Shown: positions 1 through 8,228, numbered from the stretch's first letter. The stretch is DNA of 36,362 bases from Bacteroidota bacterium (GCA_024276745.1 JAJRWN010000056.1:1-36362), one strand, 5' to 3'. Numbers and translations: made by a program. The notes: a model not told the origin generated them from the letters alone.

Positions 1-298
1 ATTCCATTTCAAGTTTCTTCATAATTATCCTTTACTTTACATTGCCCAGCCTTGTAAGCAACAAAAAACCTCCTGTAAACTCGGCCAAAGTAGCCAAAGC
101 ACATGCGTGTAAACCTCGCAAATGGTTGAAATTTCTTTTTCTATAGGGTAAAAATGTTTCAATATTGTGGTCGCTTAATTTCGTGATAGAAATTTTGTGT
201 GGACGGTTAAATGGAATGATTCTCCGGGTAACCATAGTCAATACAAACAATCGTGCTTTCGATGTTTTTGCTTTCTCTACCAGTTTTCTAAAATTCAT
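1..298 (-). pseudogene. DUF4442 hotdog-fold protein interrupted by in-frame TAA (and cut by window edge)
   Basis: The 88-aa ORF at 32-298 matches, from memory, the N-terminal half of DUF4442 proteins, a hotdog-fold thioesterase-like family of about 150-160 residues. The matching pieces are the opening MNFRKLVEKAKTSKARL and the block NFNHLRGLHACALATLAEFT. The ORF stops at TAA (32-34). Reading on in the same frame gives RIIMKKLEME up to the window edge, which resembles the family continuation after the 'FLLLTRL' helix (roughly K-Y-R-x-I-M-x-x-L-E-M-E-Y). A single TAA therefore seems to replace a Tyr codon in an otherwise intact frame. An ATG (20-22) with AAAGG upstream lies just after the stop, so the second half might be translated separately. 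It is the last gene of a minus-strand cluster, 54 nt after the RNase H gene. The family call is fairly firm; decay versus readthrough or sequence error is open. Confidence 0.7.
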
Positions 299-352
299 AG
301 GTTTTAGTTTAATAAAGCACTTATCAGCATGATAAATAAGTAGGAAAATTAA

Positions 353-967
353 TTATTTTCTACCAAAATCAGCCGGTATTTCACCCCAGTCTTTTGTAGG
401 CCATTTTATAATTTTCGATTGATATGGATTTTGTTTCAGCCAGTTTAAAGCCCGGTTTGCCATTTGCCATACTTTTTGAGTTTGCTTATTGTGCGGAAGT
501 TTTGATCGAATCCATTGATGCCGGACCCAGGAAATGGCCGTTCTCGAATCAGAATATATATCCAAATTAAGTTTATTTTCTTTTTGCCAGGCCAAAGCAT
601 GAACAATAGCCAAAAACTCACCAATATTGTTATTGCCCATTTCAACAGGGCCTACATGAAATATTTGAACTGCCTCGGGCAAATAAACCCCCCGGTATTC
701 CATATTACCGGGGCTACCGTCACAAGCGGCATCTACTGCCAGACCTTCGAGCTGTTCAGGTGCCCGGAGCTTAGGTTTTCTTGCTTTTGAAACAGCCTGT
801 TGATAATCGGATTCAAAAGCCCTTTTTGCTTCATCCAGATTTTCGTAGCCCTTAAATTGAGCTCCACGATAGCCTTTAATTTGTAACTGGCACTTTGCCC
901 AGGAATTAAATATCCCGGTCTCGTGACCTGCCCAAACAACATAATATTTGTTTTTACTTTTAGCCAT
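353..967 (-). CDS. rnhA: Ribonuclease H with N-terminal viroplasmin (hybrid-binding) domain
   Basis: This 204-aa protein has two parts. Residues about 6-50 (YYVVWAGHETGIF...KGYENLDEA) are the caulimovirus viroplasmin/RNase H1 hybrid-binding domain, which grips RNA:DNA hybrids. Residues about 75-204 are the RNase H fold, which cleaves the RNA strand of such hybrids during replication and repair. The acidic metal-binding set is visible: D79 in VDAACDGSPG, E117 in NNIGEFLA, D140 in YSDSRTA and D200 in the C-terminal IPADFGRK. It is expected to be cytoplasmic. It starts 30 nt after the upstream T9SS protein gene and may be cotranscribed with it. Length and architecture are normal for the Bacteroidota form of the family. 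Confidence 0.93.
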   Translation of the reverse strand: MAKSKNKYYVVWAGHETGIFNSWAKCQLQIKGYRGAQFKGYENLDEAKRAFESDYQQAVSKARKPKLRAPEQLEGLAVDAACDGSPGNMEYRGVYLPEAVQIFHVGPVEMGNNNIGEFLAIVHALAWQKENKLNLDIYSDSRTAISWVRHQWIRSKLPHNKQTQKVWQMANRALNWLKQNPYQSKIIKWPTKDWGEIPADFGRK

Positions 968-997
968 GTCCGACAGGCTAAAATAATCAATCCGGCA

Positions 998-1837
998 TTA
1001 GCGCTTCAGTAATTTAATCGTTCGGTGTGTATTCTTCAAGCGAAGATCAAGTAAATAAACTCCGGCAGGCAGATTGCTTAAATCGAGTTTGTTTTGTGTA
1101 TAACTCAATGGATGGTCAGGCAAAACCTTTTGCCCGTTTAGATTATACAGGCCGCCTAGCAATTCTGTGTTTTGAACTTGGGTATTGATATAAACAAAAT
1201 CACTGGTTATGCCGGGATAAACCGCTATTTCATCAAGTGTCAAAACCGGATTATTAATGCCTATAGCAACTTTTTCTTGTATGCTTACCGTATCAAAATA
1301 AATTTGGTCACCATTGTTTGTACCGTCATGATTGGTCACATTAACGGCTACAAAAAAATCAACCCTACCTGTACCGGAGGGTATGGGTGCCATCCAGTCG
1401 AAGGTCCATGTATTACTATCTACCTGATCGATACTCAATGCCGTATGCGTAATATAATTTGTATTGGTACTCAACTGGGTATTAAGGTCAAGGGGGGTAA
1501 GGGTTCCGGCTGCTGCTCCGGTATTATCCTGAGGAGATGCTTCAAATCCAAAACGGGTAATACCAGGCTCATGGATATGTACCGTTATAGAATAGCTTAC
1601 TCCCGGTATATATCCATCAGCAGGCACATTGCTGCTGATTAGTTGATCGCGATATTGAGCTGTTCCGGCATGGCATGCCGTACACAATCGGCCACTTTCC
1701 ATTGTTCCTCCGGTATATCCGCCATTGGCAATATTCGAAGGTGCACCGGCATGGTAGGTAAATAATTCGGGCTGTATGGCTAAAAAGAATACCGCCAGTA
1801 CAATCAGTCCGCTAATTAAAGATCTCGATGATTTCAT
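998..1837 (-). CDS. Secreted choice-of-anchor-V (reeler-like) domain protein with T9SS type A sorting tail
   Basis: The 279-aa protein begins with an export signal (MKSSRSLISGLIVLAVFFLA). The segment GAPSNIANGGYTGG...CTACHAG at about 31-58 and the following beta-rich region to about 190 fit the choice-of-anchor V/reeler-like family. The C-terminal ~75 residues (VYPGITSDFVYINTQ, LYNLNGQKV, LSNLPAGVYLLDL, ending in KLLKR) are a T9SS type A sorting domain, which directs passage through the outer membrane and surface attachment or release. CTACH (C52-H56) has the CxxCH form of a covalent heme site, but this motif recurs in the choice-of-anchor family and there is no other cytochrome feature. The gene follows bcp by 29 nt. 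Its ligand is unknown. Confidence 0.8.
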   Translation of the reverse strand: MKSSRSLISGLIVLAVFFLAIQPELFTYHAGAPSNIANGGYTGGTMESGRLCTACHAGTAQYRDQLISSNVPADGYIPGVSYSITVHIHEPGITRFGFEASPQDNTGAAAGTLTPLDLNTQLSTNTNYITHTALSIDQVDSNTWTFDWMAPIPSGTGRVDFFVAVNVTNHDGTNNGDQIYFDTVSIQEKVAIGINNPVLTLDEIAVYPGITSDFVYINTQVQNTELLGGLYNLNGQKVLPDHPLSYTQNKLDLSNLPAGVYLLDLRLKNTHRTIKLLKR

Positions 1838-1866
1838 AATAGTTGGTTTTATGGGCTAAGAATTAA

Positions 1867-2334
1867 TTAAGCACTTTCAAGTGCTTTCAGTATTTGTTCG
1901 GTATGGTTTGATGTATCTACTTTTTTAAATACTTTTTCTATGTTTCCGCTTTCGTTAATAATAAAGGTTGTTCTGAATATCGACATGTATTTCCGGCCAT
2001 ACATATTCTTCTCGCCCCAAACTCCGTAGGACTCAATAATGGCCTTATCCGTATCGGCTATTAAAGGGAAAGGCAAGTCAAATTTTTCAATAAATTTTTG
2101 ATGTGATTGTTCGTTGTCGGCACTTACACCAAGCACTATAAAACCCTTCGAAAGCAAGTCCATATAATTGTCGCGCAAATTACAGGCTTCTTTAGTACAT
2201 CCGGGTGTATTGTCTTTCGGATAAAAATAAAGGATTACCTTTTTCCCTATAAAATCAGATAATGAAATTTTATTAGCATTTTGGTCGATACCGGAAAATT
2301 CAGGAGCTTTATCTCCAGCCTTTAATGTGATCAT
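1867..2334 (-). CDS. bcp: Thioredoxin-dependent thiol peroxidase (peroxiredoxin Bcp/PrxQ)
   Basis: A 155-aa peroxiredoxin of the Bcp/PrxQ class, which reduces hydrogen peroxide and organic hydroperoxides using thioredoxin. The peroxidatic cysteine is C46 in the signature NTPGCTKEAC, with the resolving cysteine C51 five residues later, the usual PrxQ spacing. FYPKDNTPGC and the later GVWGEKNMYGRKYMSIFRTTFII are both typical. Length is normal and there is no signal peptide, so it is cytoplasmic. The start ATG overlaps the TAA stop of the upstream M23 peptidase gene by one base (TAATG), which suggests translational coupling. Confidence 0.96.
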   Translation of the reverse strand: MITLKAGDKAPEFSGIDQNANKISLSDFIGKKVILYFYPKDNTPGCTKEACNLRDNYMDLLSKGFIVLGVSADNEQSHQKFIEKFDLPFPLIADTDKAIIESYGVWGEKNMYGRKYMSIFRTTFIINESGNIEKVFKKVDTSNHTEQILKALESA

Positions 2335-4049
2335 TATTTATGTTTTTTTATGCTTTGTTGATATATATTTTGATTTCCCACATAATCCTTAACAATTATT
2401 TTCAGGATATGTTCCTTATCGTCTGCCAAGCCGTCAATTAAACATGACAGAGTATGCAATCTTCCCGAATAGGCAGCCAGTATCCATTGGCCGTCCAGAC
2501 GGGCCTCGTACAAATGTACACCGGCAAGATTATCTCTTAATTTAAATTGGTAAACATATCCTGACCCATGCCCAATTGTAAGGGGTTTAATCATTGGGGC
2601 TTTTCGATCATAGGCCAGATAAAAAGTACCGAATGCTCTTGAAGAAGCATAAAAATTTCCATTTGACCATTTTCCAAGTGATGCGATTCTCCGGTTTTTA
2701 TGATCTATTCTGATTAACAAGGTTTTGTCTTTTAATGAATCCGGAATATTGGGGTTTTTAAAAATAATATCGAAATAATGCTGTACCGGAATATAAAAAG
2801 AACCAATACGATATACTTTTGAAACAGCTCCTGCCACAGTTTCCTTTTCTTCAAATGCTATGGGTGCGCTACTGTATAGTGCAAGAGCAGGAATATGAAC
2901 TTCAATACCGGTTGTTTGAAACTTTAGTGCCTTATTATAGGGGAAAAACCTGGGTCTGTTGCCAGGGCTTTCCTTAGCCTCTCCTAGTATGCTTAAATAT
3001 ATATCGCATTTATTGCCGTCAATATCCATTAATTGAATATGCAAATCGGTCTTTTTTCCTGCTTTTATTCTAATACTTCCATCCAACGACCGCTTAGGGT
3101 AATAGGGTGCCATATCACCGGGTTGCCGGTAACACAACATAATTTTCTTACCGCTCATTAATCGTTGCCTGTAATCGATATGGGCATTCACAAAATAATT
3201 ATCATCAAACGAAAATCGATTCATTCGAAAATGATAGGCTTCCTGATGATTGGTGTCCATAATGATTTCATAAATACCATTGTGGTTTCCTCCCGGGTAT
3301 AATTGGTCAAAAGCAGCTAAACCCACGGCAATATTGCCTTCCGGCAAATTGATAATCGTTTTGGTTTTGTATGAAGCCGTTTTAGCATCAGGTAATAAAG
3401 AGGCTGTTTTGATTGCACCACGCCATAGGGCATCGGCCTGATAAAAGTAAATTTTACTGGCTTTTGGTGCTGTCTTATCCTGAATGGGCAGATGAAATAG
3501 CAAAGGATTAACGGGATACTCTGTTTTGCTCTCTCTAACTTCAAAATGCAAATGAGGGCCGCTTGAAGAACCACTATTGCCCGAATAAGCAATAATTTCT
3601 CCTTTTTCCACAGAAAATTTTCCAGGTTCCGGATAGATATCTACTTCGTAGGAATGCAAATGCTTTTGTATGCCATTAATAAATTTTTGCAATTCAACAT
3701 TGAAAGCCGATAAATGTGCATAAACCGTAGTAAATCCATCGGGATGACTGATATAAACAGCCCTGCCGTATCCGAATGGAGAAATACGAATGCGCGAAAC
3801 AAAACCTGCTTCTACCGAATGCACCGGAATACCAGTTTTATTAAAAGTAGAAATATCGATACCCGAGTGAAAATGATTATAGCGTATTTCACCAAAATTA
3901 CCCGATAGTTTCGGATGAATATCCATTGGAAATGGAAACGATGGGTAGATATTTTCTGTTTGACTTATTAAATTATTTGTAATAAGAAAACAAAGAAAAA
4001 AAGCAATGTAAGGAAATTTAAAAATTCGGACGAAGGGTTGAAGTTGCAT
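2334..4049 (-). CDS. Exported M23-family (LytM-type) metallopeptidase
   Basis: The N-terminal part is an M23 zinc endopeptidase domain that cuts peptidoglycan cross-bridges or peptides. Ligands seen (numbering of the 585-aa ORF) are H75 and D79 in FHSGID, H126 in YAHLS, and H180/H182 in GPHLHFEV. The C-terminal ~380 residues are beta-rich with no recognised domain, as in several Bacteroidota M23 proteins. The ORF track starts at 4091, deep inside the LOG gene. I prefer the ATG at 4049 because it gives a normal signal peptide (basic n-region, then FPYIAFFLCFLI, then LIS|QTEN) and less overlap. Cleavage there would expose Gln, fitting the Bacteroidota pattern of Gln after signal peptidase I cleavage. 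It ends in a TAATG overlap with bcp. Confidence 0.88.
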   Translation of the reverse strand: MQLQPFVRIFKFPYIAFFLCFLITNNLISQTENIYPSFPFPMDIHPKLSGNFGEIRYNHFHSGIDISTFNKTGIPVHSVEAGFVSRIRISPFGYGRAVYISHPDGFTTVYAHLSAFNVELQKFINGIQKHLHSYEVDIYPEPGKFSVEKGEIIAYSGNSGSSSGPHLHFEVRESKTEYPVNPLLFHLPIQDKTAPKASKIYFYQADALWRGAIKTASLLPDAKTASYKTKTIINLPEGNIAVGLAAFDQLYPGGNHNGIYEIIMDTNHQEAYHFRMNRFSFDDNYFVNAHIDYRQRLMSGKKIMLCYRQPGDMAPYYPKRSLDGSIRIKAGKKTDLHIQLMDIDGNKCDIYLSILGEAKESPGNRPRFFPYNKALKFQTTGIEVHIPALALYSSAPIAFEEKETVAGAVSKVYRIGSFYIPVQHYFDIIFKNPNIPDSLKDKTLLIRIDHKNRRIASLGKWSNGNFYASSRAFGTFYLAYDRKAPMIKPLTIGHGSGYVYQFKLRDNLAGVHLYEARLDGQWILAAYSGRLHTLSCLIDGLADDKEHILKIIVKDYVGNQNIYQQSIKKHK

Positions 4050-4725
4050 AAAAATCATTAATACATTGCACGATAGCCTGGGGGTCGTCAATTACCTTCA
4101 ATAAATCAATATCTTCCGGATTAACATTGTTTGCTTCAAGGAGTGTTTTTTTAATCCAATCAATCAAACCAGCCCAATATTCGGTCCCCATCAGAATAAT
4201 AGGAATCCGGTCAATTTTTTGAGTTTGAACCAGGGTAACCGATTCAAAAAGTTCGTCTAATGTGCCAAAGCCTCCCGGCAGAACCACAAAAGCCTGCGCA
4301 TATTTTACAAACATTACTTTTCGTACAAAAAAGTAGTTAAAATTGAAATTTTTATCTGAATCAATATAAGGATTTGGATTTTGTTCGTGTGGTAGGTCTA
4401 TATTTAAACCCACCGATTTTCCATTGGCAGAACGGGCTCCCAAATTAGCTGCTTCCATAATTCCGGGACCACCACCGGTAATAATACCGTAACCGTCTTT
4501 TACCAGCATGGAGGCTAAATCAGCTGCTTTTTTATAGTATGGATGATTGGGTTGGGTTCGTGCCGAACCAAATATGGAAACACATGGTCCAATTTTATCG
4601 AGCCGTTCAAATCCTTCTACAAATTCTGACATTATCTTAAACATCCGCCATGATGAATCAGCTTTTATTTCTACCCATGTTTTGGGTTTAAAAAGTGCTT
4701 TTTTATTAAATTTTGATGGATTCAT
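4018..4725 (-). CDS. LOG-family nucleotide 5'-monophosphate phosphoribohydrolase (TIGR00730 type)
   Basis: A 235-aa Rossmann-fold protein. The family hydrolyses the N-glycosidic bond of nucleoside monophosphates; cytokinin-type nucleotides are the best-known substrates, and many bacterial members act on AMP or other purine nucleotides. The diagnostic motifs are ITGGGPGIMEAANLGA at about 82-97 and PGGFGTLDE at 150-158 (the PGGxGTxxE active-site loop). The N-terminal ~45 residues form a helical extension found in the longer bacterial subgroup. Its start overlaps the upstream symporter gene by 20 nt and its end overlaps the M23 gene by about 30 nt, so it lies within one operon. The true substrate cannot be read from sequence. 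Confidence 0.92.
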   Translation of the reverse strand: MNPSKFNKKALFKPKTWVEIKADSSWRMFKIMSEFVEGFERLDKIGPCVSIFGSARTQPNHPYYKKAADLASMLVKDGYGIITGGGPGIMEAANLGARSANGKSVGLNIDLPHEQNPNPYIDSDKNFNFNYFFVRKVMFVKYAQAFVVLPGGFGTLDELFESVTLVQTQKIDRIPIILMGTEYWAGLIDWIKKTLLEANNVNPEDIDLLKVIDDPQAIVQCINDFYATSTLRPNF

Positions 4726-6310
4726 TAAAAGGTGTTTTTTTCGAAAAAATCAATAATCCTATGAATGTAATTATTCCGTTCAAAATAAGCAATTCATAGC
4801 TAATGCTATATCCTTTCAAAGTTGTTTCATAATTAATTGCTAACAAACGACAAATTAGTTGAAAAATTTCAGCTGAATAGCGATAAAACAAATAAGTAAG
4901 CAGAGGTGCTGTTAAGGCGATAAAGGGAACGGCTTTATCCCTTACTATTCTTTTGGTCATCATGCCAAAAGAATACAAACCCAATAAAGGGCCATAGGTA
5001 TAACCGGCCACCCGGAACAACTGATCGATAACCGAGCGGTTGCCAATCAGGCGGAATGAAAGTACGGTAAGTAAAAGCAAAAGGGAAAAACCCAAATGAA
5101 CTTTAAAACGGGTTTTTATACCGGCCTGATGTTCACTTATTCCAAGAAAATCGACACAAAAAGAAGTAGTCAGGGCAGTTAGGGCCGAGTCGGCACTGGA
5201 GTAGGCAGCCGCAATCAAGCCGATAATAAAAAAAATACCTACAATTGGACTCAGATAACGAAGGGCTAGCATGGGAAACAAATAATCCGTCTGGAAATGT
5301 TGTGTTGTTTCTCCGCTGTCGAGACCTACATGTGTAGCCAAAGCATGTAAGGTCTGATTAGGAAAAATATTATTTCCATCAGGCAGTATATTGCTACCTG
5401 AAATAATGGAATATTGATGTGTGGCAAACAAAAAAAGTAATGCACCCAAAGCAAGAAAAAGAATATTTACCACCATATGCATCGCCATTTGCCAATAAAT
5501 ATTACGCTGTGCATCTTTCAATTTTCGAATACTCAGATTTTTTTGCATCATATCCTGATCAAGTCCTGTCATAACAATAGCGATGAAGGCCCCACTGAGT
5601 AATTGTTTGACAAAAAAGCGGCCATCGTGCCAATCCCAGAAAAAAACCCGGCTATAAGGACTATCCTTTACAGCAGTAAATAGTTCTCCAATGTTATAGT
5701 GCATATTTTTAGCCATAAGCACTATGGTAAGCAACATAGCAAGTAGCATAAAAAAGGTTTGCAAGGTATCAGTCCAGACAATAGTTCTGATACCACCTCT
5801 AAAAGTATATACCCAGATTAATGCTATGGTAATGATAACGGTAAGGGCAAAAGGAATATGCCAGGCATCGAAAACAAATAATTGCAATACACCGGCAACC
5901 AGAAAAAGTCTGAAACTGGCACCAATTACTCTTGAAACTTGGAAAAAAACGGCACCTGTTTTATAAGAATATTTCCCAAATCGTTCATCCAGATAAGCAT
6001 AAATTGAAGTAAGTTTCAGCTTATAGTACACCGGCATAAGCACTAGGGCAATCACGAGATAACCAAGCATATATCCCATCACCATTTGCAAATAAGAAAA
6101 AGCATTGGTACCCACCCAGCCGGGAACAGAAATAAAAGTGACCCCCGAAAGAGAAGCACCAATCATACCGAAAGCGACTAAAAACCAGGGTGATTTTCGA
6201 TTACCAATAAAAAAACTTTGATTATCTGCTTTGCGACCGGTCCACCACCCAACCATAATCAACAGGAAAAAATAAGCAAGAATTACAGATAAGATTAAAA
6301 CAGGTGTCAT
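4706..6310 (-). CDS. Sodium:solute symporter family (SSS) permease
   Basis: A 534-aa, strongly hydrophobic inner-membrane protein with about 13 predicted transmembrane helices. It matches the sodium:solute symporter family: ASLSGVTFISVPGWVG in the first helices, and the family block AAYSSADSALTALTTSFCVDFL at about 370-390, which contains the Ser/Thr residues of the Na+ site on the eighth helix. The family couples Na+ entry to uptake of sugars, amino acids, sialic acid or other solutes; the substrate here is not evident. It overlaps the downstream LOG gene. A TACTTTTG element lies 13 nt before the start codon, so it may begin its own transcript. Confidence 0.92.
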   Translation of the reverse strand: MTPVLILSVILAYFFLLIMVGWWTGRKADNQSFFIGNRKSPWFLVAFGMIGASLSGVTFISVPGWVGTNAFSYLQMVMGYMLGYLVIALVLMPVYYKLKLTSIYAYLDERFGKYSYKTGAVFFQVSRVIGASFRLFLVAGVLQLFVFDAWHIPFALTVIITIALIWVYTFRGGIRTIVWTDTLQTFFMLLAMLLTIVLMAKNMHYNIGELFTAVKDSPYSRVFFWDWHDGRFFVKQLLSGAFIAIVMTGLDQDMMQKNLSIRKLKDAQRNIYWQMAMHMVVNILFLALGALLFLFATHQYSIISGSNILPDGNNIFPNQTLHALATHVGLDSGETTQHFQTDYLFPMLALRYLSPIVGIFFIIGLIAAAYSSADSALTALTTSFCVDFLGISEHQAGIKTRFKVHLGFSLLLLLTVLSFRLIGNRSVIDQLFRVAGYTYGPLLGLYSFGMMTKRIVRDKAVPFIALTAPLLTYLFYRYSAEIFQLICRLLAINYETTLKGYSISYELLILNGIITFIGLLIFSKKTPFNESIKI

Positions 6311-6323
6311 GCAGCTAAAGTAT

Positions 6324-6331
6324 CAAAAGTA
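6324..6331 (-). promoter_or_regulatory. Candidate Bacteroidota -7 promoter element (TACTTTTG) for the symporter operon
   Basis: On the minus strand the sequence reads TACTTTTG, an exact match to TAnnTTTG, ending 13 nt before the symporter ATG in a 39-nt gap. No convincing -33 TTTG is visible about 19 nt upstream, so this rests on the -7 box alone. Confidence 0.4.
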
Positions 6332-6349
6332 GCCATGAGAAAAAGTAGA

Positions 6350-7201
6350 TTAGTAAGAAGCAGGGCAACCGAAACCATTATGTTTACCTCCTTTTAACCC
6401 GGTTAGGGTAAAAGAAAAAGTAAACCCGGCAAAACCAAACCAATCCATATTGCTTGGATCACCTCTTTGTTCTCCATCGGCATGAATCACCGGATTGCCA
6501 CTTAGCTCTCCTGAACGATTCGATAATGCATTGGCCAATGCCCCGTTTTCTCCGGTTAAAATCATTTGATCAACATAAGTAGTGCTTACATCATCGAGAT
6601 AATCCGTAAAGGTTTTTCTCAAACCGATTTCGGCACCCATATTCACCAAATTTGCCAAAGCAAAACGAAAGCCCAAACCCATGGGGATGCTAAATTGGTA
6701 TAGAGGATATTTTTTCCTTTGAGGGTAAGCACTTGTTCCTTGCCCTTCGGTTCCTAAGGGTTGAAGATAAACCCACTCGCCCTTGTATGATGCTCTGGGA
6801 TTGAAATGAAATCCACTAATGCCAACAAATAAATACGGAGTAAAAGGTTGCAAATAATTATCGTAGCCAAGGATATTATATTCGGCTACCAAAGCCATAT
6901 CCAGTATATTGCTTTTAAAACTTAAGTTTCTGGCTTTCAATTGCGGATCCAAAGCATTGGCATCGGTACCTGAAATTACTCCATAGGTAAGCCCTAAGCG
7001 AAGCGATAAAAATTTTGAAGGATAATATCTGATAAATCCTCCGGCTGCCGAATGTGTTTCTTTCATTACAAAAGCAATGGGAGCCAAATCGCCAAAATAA
7101 TTGGATACTCCTGCAAAAGCACCCAATTCCCAGGTTTGTGCATTAGCTTCAATACTAAATAATAGTAAACAAACGGATAGCAGTTTTGTTATTTTTTTCA
7201 T
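6350..7201 (-). CDS. Outer-membrane beta-barrel protein, DUF6089 / PorG-like
   Basis: The 283-aa protein has a clear signal peptide (MKKITKLLSVCLLLFSIEANA) with predicted cleavage before QTWELGAF, so the mature end starts with Gln. The rest consists of alternating amphipathic strands ending in typical barrel strands (GFAGFTFSFTLTG). The opening WELGAFAGVSNYFGDL and the strand RYYPSKFLSLRLGLTYG resemble DUF6089 proteins, the family that includes the T9SS component PorG; this is from memory and subgroup membership is uncertain. An internal loop (about residues 140-165) is rich in Tyr/Pro/Gly. It lies 39 nt upstream of the symporter gene on the same strand. A role in T9SS assembly is an inference. 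Confidence 0.72.
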   Translation of the reverse strand: MKKITKLLSVCLLLFSIEANAQTWELGAFAGVSNYFGDLAPIAFVMKETHSAAGGFIRYYPSKFLSLRLGLTYGVISGTDANALDPQLKARNLSFKSNILDMALVAEYNILGYDNYLQPFTPYLFVGISGFHFNPRASYKGEWVYLQPLGTEGQGTSAYPQRKKYPLYQFSIPMGLGFRFALANLVNMGAEIGLRKTFTDYLDDVSTTYVDQMILTGENGALANALSNRSGELSGNPVIHADGEQRGDPSNMDWFGFAGFTFSFTLTGLKGGKHNGFGCPASY

Positions 7202-7226
7202 AAGGGCAAATAAGTATGAATCCGCA

Positions 7227-7234
7227 CAAATTTA
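7227..7234 (-). promoter_or_regulatory. Candidate -7 element (TAAATTTG) for the outer-membrane barrel gene
   Basis: Read on the minus strand this is TAAATTTG, an exact TAnnTTTG match about 25 nt before the start codon. It lies in the divergent region shared with the TM2 gene. A TTTTG sequence exists upstream, but its spacing (13 nt) is shorter than the usual ~19 nt. Confidence 0.45.
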
Positions 7235-7275
7235 ATAAAGCTGCGTTCAAAATCACAGAATATCACGGATGAGGC

Positions 7276-7305
7276 TTGCTCATTTCAGCGAAAAAGTTAG
7301 ATTTG
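7276..7305 (+). promoter_or_regulatory. Bacteroidota-type promoter (TTG-N19-TAGATTTG) for the TM2 gene
   Basis: TTG at 7276-7278 is followed after 19 nt by TAGATTTG at 7298-7305, which fits the TTTG (-33)/TAnnTTTG (-7) consensus in sequence and spacing. Transcription would begin near 7311. That is downstream of the ORF track's first ATG (7269) and upstream of the ATG at 7332, so it supports the later start. Confidence 0.6.
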
Positions 7306-7331
7306 TATCATACAATAAAAATCAATTTGCA

Positions 7332-8159
7332 ATGAAAAACAAAAAAACAGCCGGATTATTAGCACTTATTTTGGGCATCTTCGGCATTCATCGATTTTAC
7401 CTGCGCCAATATGTAAGAGGTGCTTTTTACATTATCTTTCCTGCTCTTTTAGCTCTACTCGTTGCCTTACTAACCGGTACGGTAGAAATTTTGAAAGATG
7501 CTTCTGCCGATTTAAACTTTGGCCCGGCATTCCTGAATCGAATTTTCTTTGTACCCATTGTGTACTATCTGCCGGTGTTGCTGCTGTCTATTGCCGAAGC
7601 GATCTACTTTTTTGTAATGAAAAAGGAGCATTTCAATAAACACTTCAACGGACAACACGAAAGCAGTGCCAAAGTATGGGGATTTTCCATTTTAAATATT
7701 GCTTTATCCATTCTTGTGCTCTTCCTCTTGTTTAATCGATATTTTAGCAAAGACAGCATTAATGTAAGTGGCACCGATGCGGCTTTCGAAATCACATCAA
7801 CGGACTTATTTGCCGCTTTTGATGAAGATGCTGATGCGGCTTATGCAAAATATGGTAATCAGGTTATCGATATTAGCGGAAATATTGTTGAAGTCGGACA
7901 AGAAATTACCGGTGAATATTATGTTAGTCTGGAAGGTGGTATTATATACAATGTAAAATGTAATTTTCAAGCATCTGAGCAAGAGAAAGTAAAAGATTTG
8001 GTCGAAGGACAGGAAATTACGGTAAAAGGATATTGCAGGGCATTGATTATGGATTTAATAGTGGACGACTGTCAACTGGTCAATATTGGTGAAAAACCTG
8101 CAGTACCCGAACCCGAACCGGTAACAGATAGTCTTTCAACTACTACCGATACCCTATAA
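7332..8159 (+). CDS. TM2-domain membrane protein with C-terminal OB-fold (tRNA_anti-like) domain
   Basis: From the preferred start (MKNKKTAGLL) the protein is 275 aa. Residues about 1-95 form a TM2-type module, with the signature ILGIFGIHRFYLRQYVRG leading into hydrophobic helices. Another transmembrane helix follows at about 115-136. Residues about 150-255 (STDLFAAFDEDADAAYAKYGNQVIDISGNI...VKGYCRA...DCQLVN) look like the tRNA_anti-like OB-fold found in bacterial exported or membrane proteins; despite its name this fold need not bind tRNA. The tail is Pro/Glu and Thr/Ser-rich. The ORF track start at 7269 is rejected because a good promoter lies between it and 7332. Function is unknown; a membrane-anchored binding domain is likely. 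Confidence 0.82.
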   Translation: MKNKKTAGLLALILGIFGIHRFYLRQYVRGAFYIIFPALLALLVALLTGTVEILKDASADLNFGPAFLNRIFFVPIVYYLPVLLLSIAEAIYFFVMKKEHFNKHFNGQHESSAKVWGFSILNIALSILVLFLLFNRYFSKDSINVSGTDAAFEITSTDLFAAFDEDADAAYAKYGNQVIDISGNIVEVGQEITGEYYVSLEGGIIYNVKCNFQASEQEKVKDLVEGQEITVKGYCRALIMDLIVDDCQLVNIGEKPAVPEPEPVTDSLSTTTDTL

Positions 8160-8183
8160 TATTATTACTCATTTTATTCCATA

Positions 8184-8215
8184 AAAAAAAGGCTTGTGAA
8201 AACAAGCCTTTTTTT
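8184..8215. terminator. Bidirectional intrinsic terminator between convergent genes
   Basis: A 14-bp perfect stem, seven A followed by GGCTTGT, pairs with ACAAGCC followed by seven T across a GAAA loop. It lies between the TM2 gene (ends 8159, plus) and the T9SS type B gene (ends 8229, minus). The A-tract/T-tract symmetry lets it work in both directions. Confidence 0.9.
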
Positions 8216-8228
8216 GTGTGCAGTCATT

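Noticed and set aside
1172-1642. 156-aa plus-strand ORF inside the choice-of-anchor-V gene
   Set aside because: Composition is Ile/Gly/Tyr-rich with no domain; the opposite strand encodes a clear exported T9SS protein.
1664-1684. Calling the 998-1837 protein a c-type cytochrome from CTACH
   Set aside because: Only one motif, no axial-ligand pattern, and the rest matches a choice-of-anchor/T9SS protein in which such a motif recurs.
7269-7331. Earlier ATG start of the TM2 protein given in the ORF track
   Set aside because: A consensus promoter lies between 7276 and 7305, so that ATG would be untranscribed, and the extra residues do not resemble TM2 proteins.
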